64,000 nucleotides of DNA from JAMXLJ01 sp036558745 (GTDB lineage Bacteria; Actinomycetota; Acidimicrobiia; IMCC26256; JAMXLJ01): NCBI GenBank assembly GCA_036558745.1, contig DATBEZ010000040.1, positions 110,765 to 174,764 on the forward strand, written 5' to 3'. The notes under the pieces are model-generated. The model was not told where the DNA came from, ran no database searches, and worked only from the letters and a program-made list of their open reading frames with translations. Shown one piece after another: positions 33,091 through 40,977 of the stretch. A program made the translations under genes and the position numbers. The stretch's first letter is position 1. Each line of letters opens with the position of its first letter.

Positions 33091-34524
33091 CTACGCGGCC
33101 TGGCCGGGTTGCTCGTCCTCGCTGCCGGGTGGGGCGAAGTTCGTCGCCATCCGCTCCAGGAACGTGCCGCGACCCACGAGGGCGCTCAGCGCGTCGGCGG
33201 CTTCGCGCCAGCGGCGCACCAACGCACCCGCGAAGCGCGGTGTCGCGACGCGCCACACCGGCAGATAGCCGATCTCCCACACCATGATCAGTCCCCAGAA
33301 CGCGAGGTCCTGGCTCGCGCCGCCGGGCTTGAGGTGGGTGCGGATGCGCATCGAGCCCTGCACGAAGTGGGTGATGCGGTTCTCGATCGCGTCGGCGAGC
33401 ACGGCCTCGGGGACCCGGATGATCGACGCGGTGTCGGGCGGCAGCTCCTTCAGCGCGAGCACACGCGCCCGGGCGACGTCGATGCTCCAGTAGCGCCGCG
33501 GCGACGACGGCACCTCGAACACGATCGGCCGGTTCAGTACCCGCTTGCGCACCGGCGCGGGGATCGACCGCGCGAACTCCTCGAAGTAGTCGGCGAACGG
33601 GCGGAACTCGATGCGGCGTCCGGCTTCGAGCGCGTTCTGCCTGTCGATGGTGGGTTGGATCCGCGCGACCTGTTCCGCGAGACGGCGGTCGCGGTCGGTC
33701 CACCAGTCCTCGGTGGTGCGGTGGAACCCGCCGTCGGGATCCCACGAGTCCCCGGGTGTCAGCGTCACGAGCTCCGTCGTGCCCAAGCCGCCCGACGCGG
33801 CGACGAACTGCTCGAGCTCGTGCGGGCTCACGCAGTACTGGTTGAGGTCGAGCGTCTCGGGATGCAGAAAGGCGACGAGACTCGCGAATGGGATCGCGTA
33901 CCGCGGCTTGAGGTGCCGCGCGACCTCGACGAAGTCGCGCATCGGCGTCTCGCGCGTGACGAGCTCGAGGTCCGCGGGGTCGTCGGCCGTGTAGCAGTAC
34001 GGGTAGCCCTGCGCCCACGAGAACGTCTTGAGCATGAACGTCGGGTGGCCGAAGTCGTGGATGAGCTGGTCGAGGGCGCGGCCGCGGAGCTTGCAGTCGT
34101 TCACGTCGACCGCGACCACGTCACCGACCTTGACGACGAACGCGGTGTCGTCGAAGCCGTACTGGTAGGACGCGATCTCGAGGTCGGGGCCGAGCCGAAC
34201 CCGGTGCCCGTGGGGAAGCTCGGTCACGTGACGGAACCCGAGCTTCCCGAGCTCCCCGCGCATGACGTCGACGCCGAAGCGCGCCACGTACACGTCGGCG
34301 TCCCTGTCGAGCTTGCGCAGCGACGGGTAGTGGAAGTGGTCGGGGTGGTGATGGGTCAGGTAGACGAAGTCGGGCGAGAACCACGCGGGGTCCAGCTCAC
34401 CGATGGGCGGGTAGTGCCACCACGAGCGCCACCCCACCGATCCGATCAACCACGGATCGACGATGAGGTTGCCCGACTCGGATTCGACGTACAGGCAGCT
34501 GTGCCCGACCAGCGTGATCCGCAT
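33091..34524 (-). CDS. MBL-fold metallohydrolase with a long C-terminal extension
   Basis: A 477-residue protein. Residues 1-230 are a metallo-beta-lactamase fold: MRITLVGHSCLYVES, LIVDPWLIG, the metal-binding THHHPDHFH, and a VVAVDVNDCKL strand. Residues about 270-477 are a conserved-looking extension (RIEFRPFADYFEEFARSIPAPV, YWSIDVARARVLALKEL, FVQGSMRIRTHLKPGGASQD) that resembles an SCP2-like or CMP-Neu5Ac-hydroxylase-type tail but is not certain. The reaction is unknown; hydrolysis or oxidation of a sugar-linked substrate is conceivable. The gene converges on the HpaB-family gene with an 18-base gap and is followed 7 bases after the methyltransferase gene stop, so these two form a unit. 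Confidence 0.82.
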   Translation of the reverse strand: MRITLVGHSCLYVESESGNLIVDPWLIGSVGWRSWWHYPPIGELDPAWFSPDFVYLTHHHPDHFHYPSLRKLDRDADVYVARFGVDVMRGELGKLGFRHVTELPHGHRVRLGPDLEIASYQYGFDDTAFVVKVGDVVAVDVNDCKLRGRALDQLIHDFGHPTFMLKTFSWAQGYPYCYTADDPADLELVTRETPMRDFVEVARHLKPRYAIPFASLVAFLHPETLDLNQYCVSPHELEQFVAASGGLGTTELVTLTPGDSWDPDGGFHRTTEDWWTDRDRRLAEQVARIQPTIDRQNALEAGRRIEFRPFADYFEEFARSIPAPVRKRVLNRPIVFEVPSSPRRYWSIDVARARVLALKELPPDTASIIRVPEAVLADAIENRITHFVQGSMRIRTHLKPGGASQDLAFWGLIMVWEIGYLPVWRVATPRFAGALVRRWREAADALSALVGRGTFLERMATNFAPPGSEDEQPGQAA

Positions 34525-34531
34525 CGACCGT

Positions 34532-35338
34532 TCAGGCTAGGCGCGGCTTGGGACGGCGGGCGATAGCGAAGAGCACCGGCGTGGTCGGTGTGATGTCGCG
34601 GGTCATCGAGAAGTGGCTCGCGTCGAGACCCGATCCGACACCCGCCGTCGACGAGCCGAGCAGGCGGTACACCACCGGCAGCGCGCGCGTGTAGCCCCAG
34701 ACGTAGGCCTTGCGCGGGATCTTCTTGCGCAGCTCGAACGGATCGAGACGCAGGATGCGTTCGCCGCTGCGGCGCCGCGCCGCGAAGTCGGCCTTGATCG
34801 CGTCGTCGCCTTCGAGGCCGAGCACCTCGACCTCCTCGAAGAAGAGACGGAGCATCGACTCCAGCTGGTCGGCCTCGAACAGGTACACGTGGAACGGGTT
34901 CTCGAAGTCGGCGGGCGCGTTCGGGGTGATCACGAACGCGGTGCCGCTCGGGCGCAGGACCCGCGCGAGCTCGCCGACGTGACCCTCCGGCGCGGTGAAG
35001 TGCTCGATGATGTGCGACGAGCACAGCCAATCGACGCTGTCGTCGCGGACGCCGAGGCGGGCACCGTCCATGCCCAGGAAGCGCACGTGCCCGCCGCGGC
35101 GACCGCCCGGGCCCCACTCGTGGCCCGCGTCGACCGCGGTCGCGCTGTCGTAGTCGGCGCCGATCACGTAGCGGCCGTCACCGTCGAGGCGCACGGTCTC
35201 GTCACCGACGCCGCACCCGACGTCGAGCACGACACCGGGCCCGAGCCGCTCGATCACCTCCCGGTAGCCCGCGTCGTGGAGCGCGAGGAGCGAGTCGGGC
35301 GTCGCGTCCTGCATCGGCCGTTCGCCGGTGAGCTTCAT
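34532..35338 (-). CDS. Class I SAM-dependent methyltransferase
   Basis: A 268-residue enzyme with the methyltransferase-11 pattern: VVLDVGCGVGDETVRL near residue 35, VIGADYDSATAVDAG, VDWLCSSHIIEHF, and LARVLRPSGTAFVITPN. A C-terminal region (LRKKIPRKAYVWGYTRALP) is of the type seen in glycan-locus methyltransferases. ATG 35338 is preferred because GGAGGAAC lies about 9 bases upstream; the longer reading is a shadow. It diverges from a GT4 gene and probably shares a promoter region at 35339-35534. The acceptor is unknown, perhaps a sugar hydroxyl of the same glycan. Confidence 0.88.
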   Translation of the reverse strand: MKLTGERPMQDATPDSLLALHDAGYREVIERLGPGVVLDVGCGVGDETVRLDGDGRYVIGADYDSATAVDAGHEWGPGGRRGGHVRFLGMDGARLGVRDDSVDWLCSSHIIEHFTAPEGHVGELARVLRPSGTAFVITPNAPADFENPFHVYLFEADQLESMLRLFFEEVEVLGLEGDDAIKADFAARRRSGERILRLDPFELRKKIPRKAYVWGYTRALPVVYRLLGSSTAGVGSGLDASHFSMTRDITPTTPVLFAIARRPKPRLA

Positions 35339-35442
35339 GGCTGGACGTTCCTCCACGGAGGGTCTCGGACGGCCGCACCGCGGCGTGCCGAACGCGCGGT
35401 GGCGAAGTTGTCCCGGGACGTGGCCGAATCCGGGCGGGCGCG

Positions 35443-35448
35443 TACAAT
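35443..35448 (+). promoter_or_regulatory. Candidate -10 box of the GT4 gene
   Basis: TACAAT is one of the best -10 matches in the window and lies 86 bases before GTG 35535. The -35 region is not clear. The leader contains a G-rich ribosome site right before the start. Confidence 0.45.
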
Positions 35449-35534
35449 ACCCGGACCATTCGTCCGGTGTGGGGGGACTGCGCAGGTCCGGCGGGCTGTG
35501 AGGCGATGAGCGGCGAGCCTTTGGGGGGCGGAAC

Positions 35535-36713
35535 GTGAGCGGGACGAGCGCATCCGAGATCGCGAAGCTCGGTGACCTCGCCGCGGAGGCGGGCCTGCAC
35601 CGGGTCGCGATCCTCGCGTGGCGTGACCTCGACGACCCCGAGGCCGGCGGCAGCGAGGTCCACGCGTCGACGGTGGCGGCCCATTGGGCCGAGGCCGGGC
35701 TCGAGGTCACGATGCGGACGTCGTTCGCGCCGGGCAAGGCCCAGGTCAGCTGGCGCGACGGCTACCGGGTGATCCGCAAGGCGGGCCGGTACATGGTGTT
35801 CCCGCGCGCCGCTTTCAGCGAGATGATGGGCTGGCACGGCGGCCGCGACGGCCTGGTCGAGATCTGGAACGGCATGCCGTTCTTCTCGCCCGTGTGGGCG
35901 CGCACCCCGCACATCACGTTCCTGCACCACGTGCACGGCGTGATGTGGGACATGACGCTGCCGCCGCGTCTCGCGAGCATGGGGAAGCTGCTCGAGTCGC
36001 GCGTCGCGCCGCCCGTCTACCGCTTCACGCCGGTCGTGACGCTGTCGGAGTCCTCGCGCCACGAGCTCATCGAGGATCTGCACTTCTCACCGAAGCGGGT
36101 CACCGTCGTACCGCCCGGCATCGATCCGCGGTTCTCGCCGTCGGGTGAGCGCTCGCCGTACCCGCTCGTCGTCGCGGTCGGGCGGCTGGTCCCCGTGAAG
36201 CGCTTCGACGTGCTCGTCGACGCGCTGGTCTCCCTCAAGGGACGGTTCCCCGAGCTGCGTGCGGTCATCGTGGGGGAGGGCTACGAGCGCGAGCAGCTCG
36301 AGTCACGCCTGCACGAGGCGATGGCCGACGAGTGGATCTCCCTGCCGGGACACGTCACCGACGAGGAGCTCGTCGACCTCTACCGGCGCGCGTGGATCCT
36401 CGCGAGCGCGTCGGCGCGTGAGGGCTGGGGCATGACCGTCACCGAGGCGGCGGCGTGCGGCACGCCCGCGGTCGCGACGCGCATCGCCGGTCACCTCGAC
36501 TCGGTGGTCGAGGGGCGCACCGGTCTGCTCGTCGGTGAGGGACGCGAGGAGCTCGCCGACGCGTTGGCGCGCGTGATGGGCGAACCCGACCTGCGCGCGC
36601 GTCTGTCGCGCGGTGCGCAGGAGCACGCGTCGCGCTACACGTGGGCGGCGACGGCGCTCGGCACCCTCGAGGTGCTCGCGCGCGAAGCGATCCGCCGTCG
36701 CGGCCGCCCCTGA
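35535..36713 (+). CDS. GT4 glycosyltransferase
   Basis: A 392-residue retaining glycosyltransferase with two Rossmann domains. The N-terminal domain has VAILAWRDLDDPEAGGSEVH and HHVHGVMWDM; the C-terminal donor domain begins with VVPPGIDPRFSP, then VAVGRLVPVKRFDVLVDAL and the E-x7-E motif in SAREGWGMTVTEAAACGTP. It is soluble and probably membrane-associated through basic patches. Donor and acceptor sugars are unknown. GTG 35535 is preceded by GGGGGGCGGA. It is the last clear glycan gene of the region; the UBP zinc finger gene follows after 72 bases. Confidence 0.92.
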   Translation: MSGTSASEIAKLGDLAAEAGLHRVAILAWRDLDDPEAGGSEVHASTVAAHWAEAGLEVTMRTSFAPGKAQVSWRDGYRVIRKAGRYMVFPRAAFSEMMGWHGGRDGLVEIWNGMPFFSPVWARTPHITFLHHVHGVMWDMTLPPRLASMGKLLESRVAPPVYRFTPVVTLSESSRHELIEDLHFSPKRVTVVPPGIDPRFSPSGERSPYPLVVAVGRLVPVKRFDVLVDALVSLKGRFPELRAVIVGEGYEREQLESRLHEAMADEWISLPGHVTDEELVDLYRRAWILASASAREGWGMTVTEAAACGTPAVATRIAGHLDSVVEGRTGLLVGEGREELADALARVMGEPDLRARLSRGAQEHASRYTWAATALGTLEVLAREAIRRRGRP

Positions 36714-36785
36714 CGGGCGAGCGGGGAATACTCCTTCGGCGCGCGGGCTTGTACTCCGCCGCGACCGCCGACGGGAGGAGCCGCG

Positions 36786-37082
36786 ATGGCGACGGCGACG
36801 TGCACCCATCTGGACGAGATCCAGGACGTGAGCCCGAGCTCGACCGGGTGTGAGGACTGCCTCGCCATCGGCGATCGGTGGGTGCACCTGCGGCTCTGCA
36901 TGACCTGTGGCCACGTCGGGTGCTGCGACAGCTCGAAGAACAAGCACGCGACGAAGCACTTCCACGCGATCGGTCATCCGATCGTCCGGTCGTACGAGCC
37001 GGGCGAGGACTGGTGGTGGTGCTTCGCCGATCAGCTCGCGTTCGACGTGGTCGGCGCGCCTCCTTCGCCGTCACACCCCTGA
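36786..37082 (+). CDS. UBP-type zinc finger protein
   Basis: A 98-residue protein consisting of little more than a ZnF-UBP domain: CTHLDEIQDVSPSSTGCEDC, then LCMTCGHVGCCDSSKNKHATKH and GHPIVRSYEPGEDWWWCF. The Cys/His spacing matches the ubiquitin-C-terminus-binding zinc finger of eukaryotic deubiquitinases, which is also widespread as a stand-alone protein in actinobacteria, where the ligand is unknown. GGGAGGAG precedes the ATG. Convergent and overlapping genes are absent, and it may be monocistronic or share a transcript with the GT4 gene. Confidence 0.92.
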   Translation: MATATCTHLDEIQDVSPSSTGCEDCLAIGDRWVHLRLCMTCGHVGCCDSSKNKHATKHFHAIGHPIVRSYEPGEDWWWCFADQLAFDVVGAPPSPSHP

Positions 37083-37117
37083 ATGGGCCACACGGGTCCG
37101 TGTAGCGTCCCGTGTCC

Positions 37118-38047
37118 GTGAGCGCGATCGAGATCAGCGCGGACGACGAGGGTCGCCACCCCCCGGGCGACGAGGAGCTCTGGGGCGAGTCCTGGTATTT
37201 GGACTTCGCCGCGGGCGACACGTCGTACGGGGGCTACGTGCGCCTCGGCCTGTACCCCAACCTCCGGCGCAGCTGGCTCTGGGTGCACCTCGTGGGAGAT
37301 GGTCGCCCGCTGGTGCTGCTGCGCGACCACGCGCTCCCGTGCCCCGACGGTGACGAGCTGCGCATCGAACACGGCGGCGTGCAGGTCGCGCTCGACGCGC
37401 CGGAGCCGCTCGTCCGCTATCGGGTCGAAGCGGCCGGGACCGGCGTGACGCTCGACGACCCTACGGCCGCCTTCCACGGCGAGGACGGTCGCGCGACCTC
37501 GATGCGTGTCGAGCTCGAGTGGGAGAGCCGCGGTCCCGCCTTCGCCTACGAGGCGACGACGCGCTACGAGCAGTCGGCCTGGGTCACCGGAACGGTCGTG
37601 ATCGACGGCGAGACGATCGAAGTCGACTGTCCGGGCCAGCGCGACCACTCGTGGGGCGTCCGCGACTGGTGGCTCTTCCCGTGGAACTGGACCGCAGGCC
37701 ATCTCGACGACGGCACGTTCTTCCACGCCGCCCGCTCGATGATCCCGGGAATCGAGGTCTTCCAGGAGGGCTACGTGATCCCGCCCGGCGGCGACCAGCA
37801 GCGTGTCGACGGCGTCGAGTGCGCGGTGCGTCTCGACGACGAGCAGCTCCCCGTGGAGGCGCAGCAACGCATCGGGCCACTGCGCTTCGAGACGACGCCG
37901 GTCGGGCACGCCCCGGTGCTGCTCGTCGCCGACGACGGCCGCGAGTCGCGTTTCCCGCGCGCGATGTGCCGGTTCACCACCGGGGACGGTCGCACCGGAA
38001 CGGGATGGACCGAGTACAACTGGCCGCCCGGCTTTCCCCAGGAATGA
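37118..38047 (+). CDS. AttH-like/DUF7064-type beta-barrel protein
   Basis: A 309-residue soluble protein rich in beta-strands. The clear motif is DCPGQRDHSWGVRDWWLFPW near residue 165, which is typical of the AttH-like, hydroxyneurosporene-synthase-related lipocalin-fold proteins and the DUF7064 group. These bind or modify hydrophobic molecules, but few members are characterised. Two GTG codons (37112 and 37118) compete; 37118 is preferred because TAGCGT (37103-37108) lies 9 bases ahead, a leaderless spacing. It converges on the SpoIIE gene with a 19-base gap. No partner gene is evident. Confidence 0.75.
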   Translation: MSAIEISADDEGRHPPGDEELWGESWYLDFAAGDTSYGGYVRLGLYPNLRRSWLWVHLVGDGRPLVLLRDHALPCPDGDELRIEHGGVQVALDAPEPLVRYRVEAAGTGVTLDDPTAAFHGEDGRATSMRVELEWESRGPAFAYEATTRYEQSAWVTGTVVIDGETIEVDCPGQRDHSWGVRDWWLFPWNWTAGHLDDGTFFHAARSMIPGIEVFQEGYVIPPGGDQQRVDGVECAVRLDDEQLPVEAQQRIGPLRFETTPVGHAPVLLVADDGRESRFPRAMCRFTTGDGRTGTGWTEYNWPPGFPQE

Positions 38048-38066
38048 CGCGAACGGCGGCGCGGGA

Positions 38067-39599
38067 TCAGCGCGACGCGCCACCCGTCGGCTCGTTGCGG
38101 CTGAGCACGACCAGCGTGACGTCGTCGCGCGGCCGTCCTTGGGCGTGCGCCTCGAGCTCCTCGATCGACCGCGCCACCAAGGTCTCGGCGTCGAAGCGCT
38201 CCGTCGCCCGCAACATCGTCGAGAGGTAGCCGAGCGCGTCGTCGCCGTTGCGCGTGTTGCGCGGATCGGTGAGCCCGTCGGTGTACACCGCGAGTGTGTC
38301 GCCGGCCGCGATCGTGACCTCGGCCGACTTCCAGTCGGTGACGAGGGGGCCGACGATCGGTCCGGTGCGGTCGAGCTCGACGACGTCGCCGGCGTGCGCG
38401 AGCAACGGCGACGGGTGGCCGGCGTTCGCGTACGTGCATCGTCCCGTCGTCGGATCGATCGTCGCCACGAACGCGCTGAAGAAGAGCTCGACGCCGGGAT
38501 CGCGCATCTGCTCGTGGAGCCAGCCGAGCACTTCGCCCGGACCGCGCCCGTCGGCGAGCCCGGCGCGCAACAGCTCCTGGCAGCGCAGCGCGGCGACGGC
38601 CGAGACCGCGCCGTGGCCGGCAATGTCGATGACGACGAGCGAGAGTCGCCCGTCCGGCAACGTGGCGACGTCGTAGGAGTCGCCGGCGACCATGCCCTCG
38701 GTCGGTCGCAGGGTCGCGGCGACGCGCCAGCCGTCCGGCAGCGCGGCGGGTTCGGCCTCGAGCAGCCGCCGGAGCGTGAGCACGACGGTCGCGTTCTGCT
38801 CGATCGCTTCGCGGGCGCGGTTCGTCTCACTGAGCTCGCGGATGATGCGCGCGCGCATCTGGTCGACGTCGTCGCCGAGCGCGGCGAGATCGGGTGGGCC
38901 GACGGCCGGGACACGCGTGTCGAGCGCGCCTTGCCGGACCGATCGCACCGCGGTCGCGATCTGCGAGATCGGACGCGTGGTCCAGCGCCCGATGAGGATC
39001 GCGGCCACGACGAGACCGATGACCACCGCGACCGCGGTGACGATGAGCGTCACGTACAGCCAGTTGTTCGCGTGGTTGCGACGGGCGTCCGCCGCCCGGG
39101 CCTCGCGGTCGACACCCCGCGCGAGCGAGCGCAGGGTCGAGCGCAGGTGGTCGAAGCGGTCGCGCACCTTGGTGTCGAGGATGGTCAGGACGGCCCGGCG
39201 CGATTGCCCCGCCTGGAGCAGGCGGATCGCGGGGTCGGCGGCACTCCGTCGCAGCACGCTCGCGTCCGCGGCGACCACGTCGAGGTCCTTGCGCAGCGGG
39301 GGATACGGAGCGAGCTCCGCGCGCAGCGTCCGGACCTGGCGCTCGCTCGCCGGGATCCCGTCCTCGTAGGGCTGCAAGAGGAAACGCTGGGGCGCGACGA
39401 GGTAGGCGACGATCGAGTTCTGCTGATCGGTGTAGGTCGTCGTCAGCTCGTCGACGTGGCGCCGGGCCGAGGTCAGGTCGCGCAGGCGGGTGTTGTCACG
39501 GTCCCGCGACGCCACGATCAGGCCGCTGACGGTACCGGCGAGCGCGACCATGGCGAGGATGGCGACGAGTGAGAGCAACAGCCGGCTGCGCAGCGACAT
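38067..39599 (-). CDS. Membrane sensor PP2C/SpoIIE phosphatase
   Basis: A 510-residue phosphatase of partner-switching systems. Membrane segments are at about 6-30 and 180-204, flanking an outer helical sensor region with a CHASE3-like look (YLVAPQRFLLQPYED). A HAMP-like linker (RWTTRPISQIATAVRSVRQ) covers 205-260, and the PP2C/SpoIIE catalytic domain runs from about 280 to 510. Metal ligands are in VAGDSYD (Asp307) and VIDIAGHG (Asp325), with YTDGLTD and RDDVTLVVL near the end. It would dephosphorylate a STAS protein, most likely the one encoded divergently at 39681. GGGGGAA precedes the ATG. Confidence 0.92.
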   Translation of the reverse strand: MSLRSRLLLSLVAILAMVALAGTVSGLIVASRDRDNTRLRDLTSARRHVDELTTTYTDQQNSIVAYLVAPQRFLLQPYEDGIPASERQVRTLRAELAPYPPLRKDLDVVAADASVLRRSAADPAIRLLQAGQSRRAVLTILDTKVRDRFDHLRSTLRSLARGVDREARAADARRNHANNWLYVTLIVTAVAVVIGLVVAAILIGRWTTRPISQIATAVRSVRQGALDTRVPAVGPPDLAALGDDVDQMRARIIRELSETNRAREAIEQNATVVLTLRRLLEAEPAALPDGWRVAATLRPTEGMVAGDSYDVATLPDGRLSLVVIDIAGHGAVSAVAALRCQELLRAGLADGRGPGEVLGWLHEQMRDPGVELFFSAFVATIDPTTGRCTYANAGHPSPLLAHAGDVVELDRTGPIVGPLVTDWKSAEVTIAAGDTLAVYTDGLTDPRNTRNGDDALGYLSTMLRATERFDAETLVARSIEELEAHAQGRPRDDVTLVVLSRNEPTGGASR

Positions 39600-39666
39600 C
39601 AGCCTGGTTCCCCCGCCCAGGCCGCACGGAGCGGCACGAACACGCGGTCGGGCCCCGTGCGCTGGG

Positions 39667-39672
39667 TAAGGT
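39667..39672 (+). promoter_or_regulatory. -10 box of the STAS gene, leaderless spacing
   Basis: TAAGGT ends 8 bases before GTG 39681 and lies between the divergent phosphatase and STAS genes. Confidence 0.45.
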
Positions 39673-39680
39673 GATGAGTT

Positions 39681-40004
39681 GTGGCCGAAGCGCCGTTCTC
39701 CGTCGACGTGGCGACGCCCGACGCGGGTCTCCCCGTCGTACGCGTCCGGGGCGAGCTCGACTTCCTGACCGCGCCGCGGCTGCGCTCCGCGCTGCTCGAG
39801 GTCTTCGCGGGGCACCCGGGTGATGTGGTCGTCGACCTCAGCGCGACGACGTTCATGGATTCCATCGGCATGAGCGTGCTGATCCAGGGCGCACAACGGC
39901 TCCGGGCCGAGGACGCCTCCCTCGAGCTGCATCCGAGCGACGAGGTCCGCAAGGTCCTCGACGTGGCCGGCGTCTCACCGTTGTTCCGCTACGCCGAGCG
40001 CTGA
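39681..40004 (+). CDS. STAS-domain anti-sigma factor antagonist
   Basis: A 107-residue SpoIIAA/RsbV-like protein. The fold is clear from VRVRGELDFLTAPRLRSALL, VVVDLSATTFMDSIGMSVLI and LRAEDASLELHPSDEVRKVL. Ser61 in DSIGM is the expected phosphorylation site, controlled by the HATPase kinase encoded at 40466 and the SpoIIE phosphatase at 38067. The GTG start is supported by a -10 box 8 bases upstream. It is divergent from the phosphatase and convergent with the small partner gene. No dedicated sigma factor lies in the window. Confidence 0.93.
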   Translation: MAEAPFSVDVATPDAGLPVVRVRGELDFLTAPRLRSALLEVFAGHPGDVVVDLSATTFMDSIGMSVLIQGAQRLRAEDASLELHPSDEVRKVLDVAGVSPLFRYAER

Positions 40005-40007
40005 CGA

Positions 40008-40469
40008 TCACGTGTCGGGCCAGGGTCGTGGCGCGGCGCCGTCGATCTGACGGACGATCTCCTCGAGGTAGTGGCGCCGGAACGCGAGGACCTCTTCGGG
40101 CGCGGCCGTGGTCAGCAGCTCGCCGCGGCGGCAGTACCCGTCGACCTCGTCGAGGAGCCGGCCGAGCTCCAGCGACGCCTTCCCGGTCGAGCGCGGGACG
40201 CGGTACGCGACGTCGACACGAGGTATCTGACGCTCGAGTGCTTCGCGCAGCTGGGACTGCGGCTCGACCGAGAACCCGCCGTACTGGCGGCCCACCCGCT
40301 CGACGAGCTCGATCAGACGGCGCGGTGTGCTGGGAGTCTCGGTCGACGATCCCGAGTCGATGAGCGCGAGCTCGCGCAGCAGCGCGTCGTGGTACTGCTG
40401 CGAGCGCCGGAATTGCTCGACCGGGAGGTCGATGAGCACGACGTCGACCAGATCGTCCCGGTGGTTCAC
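40008..40469 (-). CDS. Conserved hypothetical partner of an anti-sigma-type ATPase
   Basis: A 153-residue all-helical soluble protein. GTG 40469 overlaps the stop of the upstream HATPase gene (GTGA), so the two are translationally coupled. Typical segments are DVVLIDLPVEQFRRSQQYHD, LLRELALI, VERVGRQYGGFSVEP, VAYRVPRSTGKASLELGRLL and FRRHYLEEIVRQIDG. Proteins of this kind recur beside STAS and RsbW-like genes in actinobacteria, but I know no assigned function. The longer reading to 40595 lies inside the ATPase gene and is a shadow. The stop is 4 bases from the STAS stop on the other strand. Confidence 0.85.
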   Translation of the reverse strand: MNHRDDLVDVVLIDLPVEQFRRSQQYHDALLRELALIDSGSSTETPSTPRRLIELVERVGRQYGGFSVEPQSQLREALERQIPRVDVAYRVPRSTGKASLELGRLLDEVDGYCRRGELLTTAAPEEVLAFRRHYLEEIVRQIDGAAPRPWPDT

Positions 40470-40903
40470 CGAAGCGACGGCGGTGACGCCGCGAGCGAGG
40501 ACACGCGCGCGCCGGCCGCGTCGGTCAGGTCCTCGAAGCCCGCGTCGATCTCGAACCACACGAGCTTCCCGTCGGCAGCGGGCTCGACGCCCCACCGGCG
40601 CGACAGGCGCTGGACGAGCAGCATCCCGTGACCGGTGGGCGCCTCGACGTCGAACGGACGCGGCGACGGCAGCGTCGGGTTGCCGTCGCGTACCGACACG
40701 CGGATGGTGACACCGGCGCGGAGCGCCTCGATGACGATCGGCGGCGCGCCGTGGAGGAGCGCGTTCGTCACGAGCTCCGTGGCGAGGAGTCGGATCGCGT
40801 CACGACGGTCGCCCGCAACGCCCCACGAGTCGAGCGCCGAGTCGATGAATCGACGCGCATCGCGCGGCGCCCGCGGAGTCCCATCGAGTTCGAGCGACGG
40901 CAC
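40466..40903 (-). CDS. RsbW-like HATPase (anti-sigma factor or serine kinase)
   Basis: A 145-residue GHKL ATPase of the HATPase_c_2/RsbW type. The N box is LLATELVTNALLHGAPP (Glu43, Asn47), followed by VSVRDGNPTLPSP and the G box GHGMLLVQRLSRRWG. Such proteins phosphorylate a STAS partner and may bind a sigma factor. GTG 40903 is supported by GGAGGGG immediately upstream and by a TAGATT -10 box (40917-40912, minus strand) 8 bases away. The coupled hypothetical gene follows by a 4-base overlap. Confidence 0.92.
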   Translation of the reverse strand: MPSLELDGTPRAPRDARRFIDSALDSWGVAGDRRDAIRLLATELVTNALLHGAPPIVIEALRAGVTIRVSVRDGNPTLPSPRPFDVEAPTGHGMLLVQRLSRRWGVEPAADGKLVWFEIDAGFEDLTDAAGARVSSLAASPPSLR

Positions 40904-40977
40904 GCCCCTCCAATCTAGTGGGCCCGGCGAGGGGTCACGACACGGCGGCGCGAGGCGCCGGGAGAACGTCGCACCCC

